64,000 nucleotides of DNA from DATKKM01 sp035542855 (GTDB taxonomy: Bacteria; Chloroflexota; Dehalococcoidia; SM23-28-2; RBG-16-64-32), in contig DATKKM010000053.1 of the NCBI GenBank assembly GCA_035542855.1, forward strand, positions 1-64,000, in the 5' to 3' direction. Within the stretch, counting starts at the first letter, position 1; each line of letters begins with the position of its first letter. Of this stretch, positions 1 through 8,193 are shown in pieces. The notes beneath the pieces are model-generated. The model did no database searches and had not been told where the DNA came from. It worked only from the letters and a program-made list of their open reading frames with translations. Made by a program: the position numbers and the translations under genes.

Positions 1-380
1 TCCGGGTAGTTGACCAGCCAGCCTTCCTCGTCGCCGATGTTCTCGAGCCCGGTAGCGACGTTCTTGGGGATGAAGAGGCGGCTGGGCTCGCTCGCGTCCA
101 GGATGTGCTCCTCGCGGGCCCAGCGGGTCTTACCGACCTCCCCCCGCTGCTGCTTATAGAGAATGATGCGCATGCGGCCGCGCAGGCAGATGTAGCGGGC
201 GGCGCGCACGCGGTGCAGGTGGTAGCCCTTGAAGGCGCCGGGACTGGCGGCGGAGAGGTAGACCTCCGTCTTCTCGCCGGCCGCGTCCTTGAACATCTCG
301 ATGAGGAAGCCGTTCTCTTTGCCGGCGTGGTCCTTCGTGAGGACGTACTTGGCGGGTTGCGTGGTCACTTCGTCTATCAC
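1..380 (-). CDS. dTDP-4-dehydrorhamnose 3,5-epimerase-like cupin (partial, runs off left edge)
   Basis: The gene begins with GTG in a GTGA overlap with the rmlB stop codon, so translation is probably coupled. About 126 residues are visible. They contain a cupin core with a histidine-bearing strand (GYHLHRVRAARY), a following strand pair (GRMRIILY) and the sheet-closing segment LFIPKNVATGLENIG. This pattern fits the RmlC/FdtA sugar-nucleotide cupins, which epimerise or isomerise dTDP-4-keto-6-deoxyglucose. Placement directly after rmlA and rmlB supports a role in dTDP-rhamnose or a related 6-deoxysugar. The classical RmlC motif is not clear-cut, so a 3,4-ketoisomerase is a real alternative. 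The C-terminus lies outside the window. Confidence 0.65.
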   Translation of the reverse strand, partial: MIDEVTTQPAKYVLTKDHAGKENGFLIEMFKDAAGEKTEVYLSAASPGAFKGYHLHRVRAARYICLRGRMRIILYKQQRGEVGKTRWAREEHILDASEPSRLFIPKNVATGLENIGDEEGWLVNYP

Positions 381-1432
381 GCGTCGCTCCCGTACGGCTT
401 CGCGGTGGCGAGCCGCTCTCCGTACTGTTTCTCGTAGTATTCCTGGAATTCGCCGGAGCGGACGGACTGCCACCACCAGGTGTTCTCCTGGTACCAGCGC
501 ACTGTCGTCTCGATCGCCGACTGGAAGTCGTGCGCCGGCGCCCAGCCCAGGGCACTGATCTTCTCGAAGCCGACGCCGTAGCGGCGGTCGTGCCCGGCGC
601 GGTCGGTGACGAACCTGATCAGGCTGCGCGGCCGCCCAAGGATATCGAGGATTAGCTCCGCGACCTGGATGTTGTAGCGGTGGTTTTTGGCGCCGACGTT
701 GTAGACCTCGCCGGGGGCCCCTTCGTGCAGCAGCAGGTCCAGCGCCGCGCAGTTGTCTTCCACGAAGAGCCAGTCGCGCTGCTGCTTGCCGTCGCCGTAG
801 ATGGGCAGCGGCAGCTCCTGCAGCGCGTTCGTGGTGCACAGGGGCACGAACTTCTCCAGGTGCTGGCGGGGCCCCACGTTGTTTGAGGGGCGGGCGACGA
901 CGACCGGCAGGCCGTACGTCTCCACGTAAGCGATGACCTGCATCTCGGCGCCGGCCTTGGCCGCGGAGTAGGGGCTGCGCGGGTGCAGGAGATCGCCCTC
1001 GGCGGAGAACTGGCCGTCGGGGACATCGCCGTACACCTCGTCAGTGGAGATGTGGAGGAACTTCTGGAGCTTCCGGCTCGCCCGCGCCGCCTCCAGCATG
1101 ACGACGGTACCCAGCACCTCGCTGCGGATGAACTCGCCGGACTCCATGAGAGAGCGGTCGACGTGGCTTTCGGCGGCGAAGTGGACGATGTAGTCGGCCT
1201 CGGCGGCCAGCTCGCTGGCGACGTTGGCGTCGCAGACGTCGCCCTGGACGAAGCGGTATCCCTCGTCGCCGGCGACATCGCGCAGGTTGGCCGGGTTGCC
1301 GGCATAGGTTAGCTTGTCCAGGTTGATCACCCGCGCCTGCGGCCGCTGAGCCAGCAGCCGCCGGATGAAGTTGGACCCGATGAACCCGCAGCCGCCGGTG
1401 ACGAGGTAGGTGCCCGCGCCGGCGCTACGCAT
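377..1432 (-). CDS. rmlB: dTDP-glucose 4,6-dehydratase RmlB
   Basis: An extended short-chain dehydrogenase of 351 residues. It converts dTDP-glucose to dTDP-4-keto-6-deoxyglucose in the cytosol. The N-terminal Rossmann motif TGGCGFIGS is at about residues 12-20, and the catalytic YSAAK tetrad (Tyr-x3-Lys) sits mid-protein, preceded by the STDEVYGD signature typical of this family. I chose the ATG eight bases inside the end of rmlA, because the longer reading frame adds only residues that precede the Rossmann strand. It lies between rmlA and the epimerase-like cupin in one tightly overlapping operon that supplies activated deoxysugar to the nearby glycosyltransferases. Confidence 0.95.
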   Translation of the reverse strand: MRSAGAGTYLVTGGCGFIGSNFIRRLLAQRPQARVINLDKLTYAGNPANLRDVAGDEGYRFVQGDVCDANVASELAAEADYIVHFAAESHVDRSLMESGEFIRSEVLGTVVMLEAARASRKLQKFLHISTDEVYGDVPDGQFSAEGDLLHPRSPYSAAKAGAEMQVIAYVETYGLPVVVARPSNNVGPRQHLEKFVPLCTTNALQELPLPIYGDGKQQRDWLFVEDNCAALDLLLHEGAPGEVYNVGAKNHRYNIQVAELILDILGRPRSLIRFVTDRAGHDRRYGVGFEKISALGWAPAHDFQSAIETTVRWYQENTWWWQSVRSGEFQEYYEKQYGERLATAKPYGSDA

Positions 1433-2564
1433 CCGGCATCTCGATCCGGCTGTGGTCACCCAGGGTCAGGCTGTAGGAGCCGCTGGGCGTGCTGCCGCCG
1501 ACGAGCTCCACGTTGCGGCCGATCATGCTCTTCACGACGGGCCAGTGCAGGTCCTCCAGGCGGCTGTCCTCCATGACGATGCTGTCCTCGATGCGGCAGC
1601 CCTTGATGCGGCAGCGGGCGTCGATCGCGGTGTTGGGGCCGATGTAGGAGCCGATGACCTCCGTGTCGCGGCCGATGATCAGCGGCCCGCGCAGGATGCT
1701 GTCCTCAATGCGCGCGCCCGGCTCGATGACGACGGGCTCGTGGACGCGCGACTTCTCGTCGATCGTGCCGTCGCGGCGGTCCGCCATGGCGGCGAGCACT
1801 GTGCGGTTGGCGTTGAGCATGTCGTCCATCTTGCCGGTGTCGATCCAGTAGCGGTCCATCACCTCGGCGTCGACGCGCAGGCCGCGGTCGATCAAGCCCT
1901 GGATGGCGTCGGTGATCTCCAGCTCGCCGCGGCCGGAGGGGCTGAGAGTAGCGATGACGTCGTGCACGGCGGGGTCGAACATGTAGATGCCGATCACCGC
2001 CAGGTTGCCCATCGGCGTCTGGGGCTTCTCCACGATGCGGGAGACGCGGCCGTCCGCCATCTGCGCGATGCCGAACGCCTCCGGGTTGGGCACCGGGTGC
2101 AGCAGGATCTGCGAGCAGTTGCCGGCGGCACAGAACTTGTCGACGTAGGACTGGATGCCGCCCATCACGAAGTTGTCGCCCAGGTACAGAACGAAGCGGG
2201 AGTCGCCCAGGAAGTCTTTCGCCGTGGCCACGCCGTGCGCGATGCCCAGCGGCGCGTCCTGCTGGATGTATGTGATCCTGGCGCCGAACGCGGAGCCGTC
2301 CCCGACTGCTGCCTTCACCTGCTCCCCGGTATCGCCGATGACGATGCCGATGTCCGTGATCCCGCACTCGACAAGCTGCTCGATCGTGTAGAAGATGACG
2401 GGCTTGTTGGCGATCGGCACCAGTTGCTTGGCGTTGGTGTACGTGAAGGGGCGCAGGCGGCTCCCCTTGCCCCCGCTGAGGACGAGGCCCTTGAGCGGCG
2501 CTTCTGGCCCGCCGCCGGTGCCTGCGCTTGCCGCGCGCTTGCTGGTGGTGGCTGTTGTTGTCAT
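1425..2564 (-). CDS. rmlA: glucose-1-phosphate thymidylyltransferase, long form
   Basis: A nucleotidyltransferase of 379 residues that makes dTDP-glucose from glucose-1-phosphate and dTTP. The nucleotide-binding loop LSGGKGSRLRPFT is near residue 28, followed by PIANKPVIFYTIEQL and the metal-binding LGDNF segment. The C-terminal third (from about residue 250) has hexapeptide-like turns of a left-handed beta helix (IEDSILRGPLIIG, CRIKGCRIEDSIVMEDS). That marks the long form common in archaea, actinobacteria and Chloroflexota rather than the roughly 290-residue RmlA of enterics. The first 23 residues are low-complexity Thr/Ala/Gly. Its start lies four bases after the stop of the upstream glycosyltransferase, and its end overlaps rmlB. 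Confidence 0.93.
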   Translation of the reverse strand: MTTTATTSKRAASAGTGGGPEAPLKGLVLSGGKGSRLRPFTYTNAKQLVPIANKPVIFYTIEQLVECGITDIGIVIGDTGEQVKAAVGDGSAFGARITYIQQDAPLGIAHGVATAKDFLGDSRFVLYLGDNFVMGGIQSYVDKFCAAGNCSQILLHPVPNPEAFGIAQMADGRVSRIVEKPQTPMGNLAVIGIYMFDPAVHDVIATLSPSGRGELEITDAIQGLIDRGLRVDAEVMDRYWIDTGKMDDMLNANRTVLAAMADRRDGTIDEKSRVHEPVVIEPGARIEDSILRGPLIIGRDTEVIGSYIGPNTAIDARCRIKGCRIEDSIVMEDSRLEDLHWPVVKSMIGRNVELVGGSTPSGSYSLTLGDHSRIEMPDA

Positions 2565-2568
2565 ACGG

Positions 2569-3477
2569 TTAGATTAACGGGCGCTCCCTGGGTTGGTTGC
2601 GGGCGTGCCAGACCAGCGCGCGCAGCTCGGCGCCCGCGCGGGCGATCTGGCGGGGGTGTTGCGCGAAGTAGAGCGGCCCGTAGACGAAGAGGTGCATCCC
2701 AAGCGCGGTGGCCACCTGCAGCGGTGTCCCCCGCTTGCGCACAAAGAGCAGCGCGTTGCGGCGGTAGAGGTAGTGGAAGCGGGCGTTGGGGGAGCGGGAG
2801 CGCTGCGCCTTGTGCCAGATGCGGGACTGCGGCACGTAGTAGCAGCGCAGGCCGGCCTCGCGGGCGCGCCAGCACCAGTCAGTCTCTTCCCAGTATGCGA
2901 AGTACTGCTCGTCCAGCAGCCCCACTTTCTCGATCGCCGAGCGGGGGATGAGCATGCACATGCCGTCCGCGTAGTCGCGCCGGGCCACTTTCTCGAACTG
3001 GCCGTGGTCCTCTTGCCCCCGCCCGACCTGTTTGGCCACGCCGCGCCAGATGTTGACGCGGCCGCCGGTGGAGTAGATCATGCGGGGCTCGCTGTAGAAG
3101 TAGGTTTTCGGGCAGGCGGCGGCCAGCCTGGGCAGGCGCTTCGCCTGGTCCACGAGTTTCGAGAGGAACGACGGGTCGACGACGACGTCGTTGTTCAGCA
3201 GCAGCAGGTAGTCCGGCACCAGCTCCAGCGCGCGCTTGATGCCGACGTTCATGCCGCCGGCGAAGCCCCTGTTCTCCGGCAGGCGGATCATTTCGATGAA
3301 GCCGCCGTACTCGGACTCCAGCGCGCCCGCCTCGTCCTTCTTCGATCCGTTGTCGACGACGAGGACGTGGTTCTCCGGGTAAGCGGCGGCGCGCACGCTG
3401 TTCAAGCACTCGCGCGTATCGGCGATGCCGTTCCAGTTGAGGACGATTGTGACTACGGACGGTGGGGTATCTGGCAT
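2569..3477 (-). CDS. family 2 glycosyltransferase (rhamnosyltransferase-like)
   Basis: A 302-residue GT-A-fold enzyme, first gene of the leftward dTDP-sugar operon. The N-terminal strand VVTIVLNWNG, the nucleotide-binding region LVVDNGSKKDE, the NRGFAGGMNVGI loop and the DxD-type LLLLNNDVVVDP motif (around residue 97) are all visible. The segment EETDWCWRAREAGLRCYYVP matches the ED-x-DW-C-R acceptor/catalytic motif of GT2 enzymes. Homologues of this type usually transfer rhamnose or similar sugars to lipid-linked acceptors. Being co-transcribed with rmlA and rmlB makes a dTDP-deoxysugar donor likely, but this is an inference. A C-terminal basic helix may associate with the membrane. Confidence 0.88.
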   Translation of the reverse strand: MPDTPPSVVTIVLNWNGIADTRECLNSVRAAAYPENHVLVVDNGSKKDEAGALESEYGGFIEMIRLPENRGFAGGMNVGIKRALELVPDYLLLLNNDVVVDPSFLSKLVDQAKRLPRLAAACPKTYFYSEPRMIYSTGGRVNIWRGVAKQVGRGQEDHGQFEKVARRDYADGMCMLIPRSAIEKVGLLDEQYFAYWEETDWCWRAREAGLRCYYVPQSRIWHKAQRSRSPNARFHYLYRRNALLFVRKRGTPLQVATALGMHLFVYGPLYFAQHPRQIARAGAELRALVWHARNQPRERPLI

Positions 3478-3598
3478 AACCGGACCAGGCCGCCTCTCGC
3501 GGCCCCGGACAGCGCGGGACGCCCGCGCAGGTCAGCTTAAGTGTTGTCCGCTGTACTGCGCGAGTCAAGGGAGCGCATCTGATCATAACGCTGCGCGA

Positions 3599-3607
3599 TG
3601 CTATAAT
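3599..3607 (+). promoter_or_regulatory. extended -10 promoter for the rightward glycosyltransferase operon
   Basis: TGCTATAAT is an extended -10 with a perfect TATAAT hexamer, ending 16 bases before the ATG of the large methyltransferase/glycosyltransferase gene. There is no good -35 at the expected distance, as is usual for extended -10 promoters. The predicted leader is only about ten bases long. It lies in the divergent gap between the leftward rml operon and the rightward operon. Confidence 0.6.
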
Positions 3608-3623
3608 TTGCCCGATTCTGCGC

Positions 3624-6608
3624 ATGACGCAAACGCACGAAGTCCCCGAATCCATCAACAATGGCGAACGGATGATCCCAGACGCCCACAAGCAGGCGTC
3701 TGTCTACGCAGAGCACATGGTCCGCTACCTGTTCGCTGCGCCCGTCGTGCGCGGCAAGCGCGTGCTGGATGTGGCGAGCGGGTCTGGCTATGGCAGCGAG
3801 TTGCTGAAGGCCGCCGGCGCGTCTGAAGTGGTTGGCGTCGACTTTTCTTGCGAGGCCGTCCGCTACAGCCTGGCGCGTCACTCCGCGGGCGGGCCCGATT
3901 TTGTAGCCGGAAACGCTGAGAAGCTGCCGCTGGCTGACGCTCAGTTCGACGTTGTTGTTTCGTTTGAGACGATCGAGCATCTTCATGACCCCTTCGCATT
4001 CCTGGCCGAGGTTAAGCGTGTGCTGAGGCCCGGCGGGCTCTTCCTGGTCTCGACACCGAACAAGGGCGTGTTCGTCGAGGGGAACGAGTTTCACGTCCAT
4101 GAATTCACCTTCGATGAGCTGCAAGACGCCCTGTCCGGCGTCTTCGAACGAATCGAGTACTACCCGCAGGAGAGCTGGATCACGAGCAGTGTGCTTACAG
4201 GTGCGACGAACGCATCGGCGGATGTCCTGCTTTCACCCGAGATCCAGTTCCACAAGGCAGTAGGCATAGCGCCCGGCGACGCGTTGTATTTCGTCGCTGT
4301 TTGCTCGGACTCGCCACTGCCCGAGATGACAGAGCACGCAATGCTGGGTGGCCCATATGAGATGAAGACCTACGTGGCGGACCTCGCACGGACATCGTCA
4401 GATTTGGCAGGCGCAAAGTCTGAAGGCGAGCGGCTGATCGGCGAGAACAAGCGTCTCCAGCGCGACCTCCAGGTGCGCACCGGTGAGCTGGAGGGTGCGC
4501 TCCGCCGCATCAGCGACATCGAAGGGTCAGTGGGCTGGCGCATGCTGAACAAGATGCGTCCGTACGCACGGACCATCGCCCCGCGCGGGAGCCTGCGTTA
4601 CAAGGCGATAGTGGCGGGCGGGAAGACCGGCGTTGGGGCGCTGCGCCTGGGCGGCCGGGGCGCGCGAATGGTGACGAAGCCGCTGCGCCGTGGCGGAAAG
4701 GCGCCCTCTCCTGTACGAGATGACCTGACGGGCCGCCCGAAAGTCGCTCCGCTGCGGGTGGGCGCCTACGGCGAGCACTGCTGGAGCGTGGGAGGCGGCA
4801 CGGTGCATGCGCTGGAGCTGCTGATCCCGCTCGCCCGCTACTTCGACGTGGAGCTACTGCTGCCCCCGGGTACGCCGCTCCGCGACCGCACCTGGTACCT
4901 GGAGAACCTGCTCATCGACATCGGCGATATCAGGGTGCGGCACTTCACGCCGGGCTGCGAGAAGACGTACGACGTCTGGCTATCCGTCTGGAACGAGCGC
5001 ATCTGGCCCGCGCCCACTCCGAAGCGCTTCAACATGGTGTTCTTCCCCTTCGTGCAGCTGGACGGCGCCGGTTACACCCACATCGTTAACGGGGAGTACG
5101 CAGCGGGCTACACGCGTGAGCGCTACAACACGCAGGACGTAGTGGTGATTCCGCCCTGCGTGGACGTGGACGAGTTCGCCACGGGGCCGAAAGAGGGGCT
5201 GATCCTGCACTGCAGCCGCTTCGCGCTGCCCAGCGCCTACGCGGACAAAGCGCACGTCATGATGATCCAGGCCTTCAAGCAGCTCTGCGACCGCGGCCTC
5301 AAGGGCTGGAAGCTTGTCCTGGCCGGAGCGACGATCGACGAAGGGGAGGCGGTGTACAAGGACCACCTGGCAAAGCACTCCTGGGGTTACCCGATCGAGT
5401 TCGCGGTCAACCTCCCGGCGAAAGAGCTGCGGGAGCTCTTTGGACGCGCGTCCGTCTACTGGCACGCCACAGGCTATTCGGTGAAGGAGCCGGCGGCGCA
5501 AGAGCACTTCGGCATCACGATTGTGGAGGGGATGGCTTCGGGCGCGGTTCCCGTCGTGTTCAACTCGGGCGGGCCGCCGGAGATCATCACCAGCGGCCAG
5601 GACGGCTACCTCTTCGATACGCTGGAGGAGTTGGTGGACGATACCTGGCGCCTGGCCACCGAGCCTGACCACTGGCGACAGCTTTCGAAGGCGGCGCGGG
5701 AGCGGGCGCGCTTCTTCTCGCCGCAGATGGTGGCGGAGCGCATGTACAGGGCGGTGTCCGGCACGGACAAGGTGTCGATCATCATCGGCACGCACAACAA
5801 CCTGCCGGTGTTACAGCGCGCGGTCGAATCGGTGCTCAGGCACACGCCGCCGGGATACGAATTGATCGTGGTCAACAACGCCAGCAGCGATGGCACGGGC
5901 GTCTACCTCGCCTCGATCGACTACCCGTACCTGAAGGTGATCCAGAATACCGAGAACAAGAGCTTCGCCGCCTTCAACAACCAGGGCCAGGCCATCGCCA
6001 CCCGGGAGTACGTCCTCTACCTGAATGATGACATCGAGGCCTTCCCCGGCTGGATCGAGCCCCTGATCGACATGCTGGACCGCAACCCGCGCGTAGGAGC
6101 GGTGGGCTCGCGGCTGCTCTACCCGGACGGGACCGTCCAGCACGATGGAAAGATGTTCCAGCGCGACGATCTGACGCCGTACCACGTCAACATGCACGGC
6201 AAAGCCCCGCGCGATGAGTCGGCGATCGAGGTCGACGCGCTGACGGCGGCCTGCCTGATGGTGCGCAAGGAGCTGGGCGGATACTCGGAGGACTATTTGC
6301 GCGGTTACTACGAAGACACGGACCTTTGCATGCGGATCAAGTCGCAGGGGTACGCGCTGGTCTTGCACCGGGGCAGCGTTCTCATCCACTACCACGGCAT
6401 GAGCATGGCCCGTAATCAGACGGCCACCGAGGAGGCCCAGGCGCGCAACCGGGAGATCTTCCTCAGGCGGTGGGCGGACAAGTTGCCGGAGATGGTGCAC
6501 CTGGCCAGCAAGAAGGAGATCGATAGCGGGGAGGTCCGTTGCAAGCCGCTGCTCGCTGCCGAAGACCTCGCAGAACACTGGCCATACACGAAGCGGCGCG
6601 TTGGTTAG
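3624..6608 (+). CDS. three-domain SAM methyltransferase / GT4 / GT2 glycosyltransferase
   Basis: A 994-residue cytosolic fusion. Residues about 40-160 are a class I methyltransferase (motif I VLDVASGSGYG at 47-57, then VVGVDF). Residues about 250-308 form a charged helical, coiled-coil-like linker. Residues about 375-705 are a GT-B family 4 glycosyltransferase (VIPPCVDVDEF, QEHFGITIVEGMASGAVPVV with the E-x7-E signature). Residues about 714-960 are a GT-A family 2 domain (VSIIIGTHNN, LYLNDDIEAF, and a YYEDTDLCMRI motif). Such arrays typically extend and methyl-cap surface polysaccharides. Here it could add two different sugars and modify one end, an inference from domain content. It heads an operon with two more methyltransferases, five and sixteen bases apart. 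Confidence 0.88.
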   Translation: MTQTHEVPESINNGERMIPDAHKQASVYAEHMVRYLFAAPVVRGKRVLDVASGSGYGSELLKAAGASEVVGVDFSCEAVRYSLARHSAGGPDFVAGNAEKLPLADAQFDVVVSFETIEHLHDPFAFLAEVKRVLRPGGLFLVSTPNKGVFVEGNEFHVHEFTFDELQDALSGVFERIEYYPQESWITSSVLTGATNASADVLLSPEIQFHKAVGIAPGDALYFVAVCSDSPLPEMTEHAMLGGPYEMKTYVADLARTSSDLAGAKSEGERLIGENKRLQRDLQVRTGELEGALRRISDIEGSVGWRMLNKMRPYARTIAPRGSLRYKAIVAGGKTGVGALRLGGRGARMVTKPLRRGGKAPSPVRDDLTGRPKVAPLRVGAYGEHCWSVGGGTVHALELLIPLARYFDVELLLPPGTPLRDRTWYLENLLIDIGDIRVRHFTPGCEKTYDVWLSVWNERIWPAPTPKRFNMVFFPFVQLDGAGYTHIVNGEYAAGYTRERYNTQDVVVIPPCVDVDEFATGPKEGLILHCSRFALPSAYADKAHVMMIQAFKQLCDRGLKGWKLVLAGATIDEGEAVYKDHLAKHSWGYPIEFAVNLPAKELRELFGRASVYWHATGYSVKEPAAQEHFGITIVEGMASGAVPVVFNSGGPPEIITSGQDGYLFDTLEELVDDTWRLATEPDHWRQLSKAARERARFFSPQMVAERMYRAVSGTDKVSIIIGTHNNLPVLQRAVESVLRHTPPGYELIVVNNASSDGTGVYLASIDYPYLKVIQNTENKSFAAFNNQGQAIATREYVLYLNDDIEAFPGWIEPLIDMLDRNPRVGAVGSRLLYPDGTVQHDGKMFQRDDLTPYHVNMHGKAPRDESAIEVDALTAACLMVRKELGGYSEDYLRGYYEDTDLCMRIKSQGYALVLHRGSVLIHYHGMSMARNQTATEEAQARNREIFLRRWADKLPEMVHLASKKEIDSGEVRCKPLLAAEDLAEHWPYTKRRVG

Positions 6609-6614
6609 GCGAGC

Positions 6615-7409
6615 GTGAATCGCCTGCCTTTCCTCCGGCGTTTGCGCGATCGCACGAATGGCGTGCCCGTGCGGCCGGCCTCCGCCGATGTCTTCACCGG
6701 GCTCTGCAACATCTGCGGCTCAACGGCCGGCTTCCATCACCCACCGGTCAACGTCCCGCGCGAGAGCTATCACTGCCTGACTTGCGGCAGCACCAGCCGT
6801 GACAGAATGCTGATCAAGATGCTGGGCCATTGCCTGGGCCAACCGGAGCCCCTGGAAGCCTGGCCGCCCCAGAACAAGGTGCTGCTGGAGACGTCCGGCT
6901 ACCGTGCGACGCCGTCGCGGCTGGCTGGGCGCTTTTCGTACATCAACCTGGTCTTCGAGAGTCTGGCAGAGCACTGCGTGAAGGGCGATCTCTCCCAGCT
7001 CGGGCTGCGCGACGAATCGCTGGATGTCCTGCTCACTTCCGACGTGTTCGAGCACGTGCGTGAGGACGAGCCCGCCTGGCGCGAGGTTTATCGCGTGCTG
7101 AAACCGGGAGGTTTCCTGGTCCTTCAGGTGCCGCGAATTGGAGAGCAGGAAACGACCGAGGTGCGGGTGGAGGTGCGCGACGGTGTGGATATGCACCTGA
7201 TGGAGCCGGAGTACCACGCGGAGATGACGCTGGTCTACCGCAACTACGGGAACGACCTGTACCAGCGACTCCGAGCGCTGGGGTTCGCCGTCCTGGCGTA
7301 TCGCGGGAGCGCGCCGGAGCACCGCATCAGCGAGCAGACGATTGCCGTGGCGCAAAAGGCGCCGTATCTATCGTTCGGGCCGGCTGACCTGTCAGACCGG
7401 TCCTGGTAG
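6615..7409 (+). CDS. SAM-dependent methyltransferase with N-terminal zinc ribbon
   Basis: 264 residues from a GTG start six bases after the preceding stop. Cys31-x2-Cys34 and Cys54-x2-Cys57 form a probable zinc ribbon ahead of a type 11 methyltransferase core. The core retains DESLDVLLTSDVFEHV (post-II acidic loop) and the EVYRVLKPGGFLVLQVP strand that is diagnostic of class I enzymes. The glycine-rich motif I is poorly conserved (LLETSGYRATPS), so SAM binding should be regarded as probable rather than certain. Related genes are found in polysaccharide loci, and the operon context suggests modification of a glycan or its lipid carrier. Substrate is unknown. Confidence 0.78.
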   Translation: MNRLPFLRRLRDRTNGVPVRPASADVFTGLCNICGSTAGFHHPPVNVPRESYHCLTCGSTSRDRMLIKMLGHCLGQPEPLEAWPPQNKVLLETSGYRATPSRLAGRFSYINLVFESLAEHCVKGDLSQLGLRDESLDVLLTSDVFEHVREDEPAWREVYRVLKPGGFLVLQVPRIGEQETTEVRVEVRDGVDMHLMEPEYHAEMTLVYRNYGNDLYQRLRALGFAVLAYRGSAPEHRISEQTIAVAQKAPYLSFGPADLSDRSW

Positions 7410-7425
7410 CAGCTAGGGGGCACAG

Positions 7426-8184
7426 ATGAAACTACCGATCGTCGGCAAGCAGAGCGGGATTAGCCCGGAAGAGATCGTTGCAGAGGCGAACAAGCTTCGG
7501 TGGTACCATTGCCTGCGCCTGACGCCGGAGTACACCACGCCGGGGATTTCGGGCTTCTCCCTGGAAATGCCGAACTGGGAGACGAATTACCAGTTCCCTT
7601 CGGCGAAGGACTTGCGCGGCAAGTCGCTGCTGGACATTGGGACGATGAATGGCATCTTCGCCTATGAGGCCGAGCGCCGTGGCGCCTCTCGCGTTCTCGC
7701 GATCGACCGGGATCCGGCGGGCTTCCCCGATGCGCGGGAGGCGTTCGAGCTAGCGGGTAAGGCGTTTGGCTCACGCGTGACCAGCTACCGTGGCATGTCG
7801 GTCTACGATCTCGATCCGCAGACGACGGGGATGTTCGACTTTGTGCTGCTGTACGGCGTGCTCTATCACCTGAAGTTCCCGCTCTACGGGCTGTACAAGA
7901 CGGCTGCCGTCTGCGGGCAAGAGCTGATCGTCGAGACGCACGTCACCCTGAACGACGACCTGGGCAAGCCGATGATGCTCTTCTACCCGGGCACCGAACT
8001 GAACGACGAGCCCACCAACTGGTGGGGCCCGAACCCGCGCTGCGTGGACGCGATGGTCGAGCACCTGGGGTTCGAGATCACCGGCCGCGCCACGGCCGAG
8101 CAGAACGTGACCGGCTTCCAGCAGGCCCGCTACACTGTCCGCGGCCGCCGCGTGATGCCGACGCCGGACATGTGGGAGATGTAG
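7426..8184 (+). CDS. class I SAM methyltransferase, CmoB/DUF1698-like
   Basis: 252 residues preceded by a GGGGG-type ribosome site. Motif I LLDIGTMNGIFAYEAERRGA (residues about 68-87) is followed by VLAIDRD, and the segment FDFVLLYGVLYHLKFPL resembles the post-II region of the CmoB and TylF-like family, where a Tyr-His pair follows VLYH. In CmoB the substrate is a tRNA wobble uridine, but relatives in glycan clusters act on sugars. Genomic context in a polysaccharide operon argues for the second option here. It is the last gene of the rightward operon and converges with the PIG-V-like gene, with nine bases between them. Confidence 0.78.
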   Translation: MKLPIVGKQSGISPEEIVAEANKLRWYHCLRLTPEYTTPGISGFSLEMPNWETNYQFPSAKDLRGKSLLDIGTMNGIFAYEAERRGASRVLAIDRDPAGFPDAREAFELAGKAFGSRVTSYRGMSVYDLDPQTTGMFDFVLLYGVLYHLKFPLYGLYKTAAVCGQELIVETHVTLNDDLGKPMMLFYPGTELNDEPTNWWGPNPRCVDAMVEHLGFEITGRATAEQNVTGFQQARYTVRGRRVMPTPDMWEM

Positions 8185-8193
8185 TCAGCCGGC

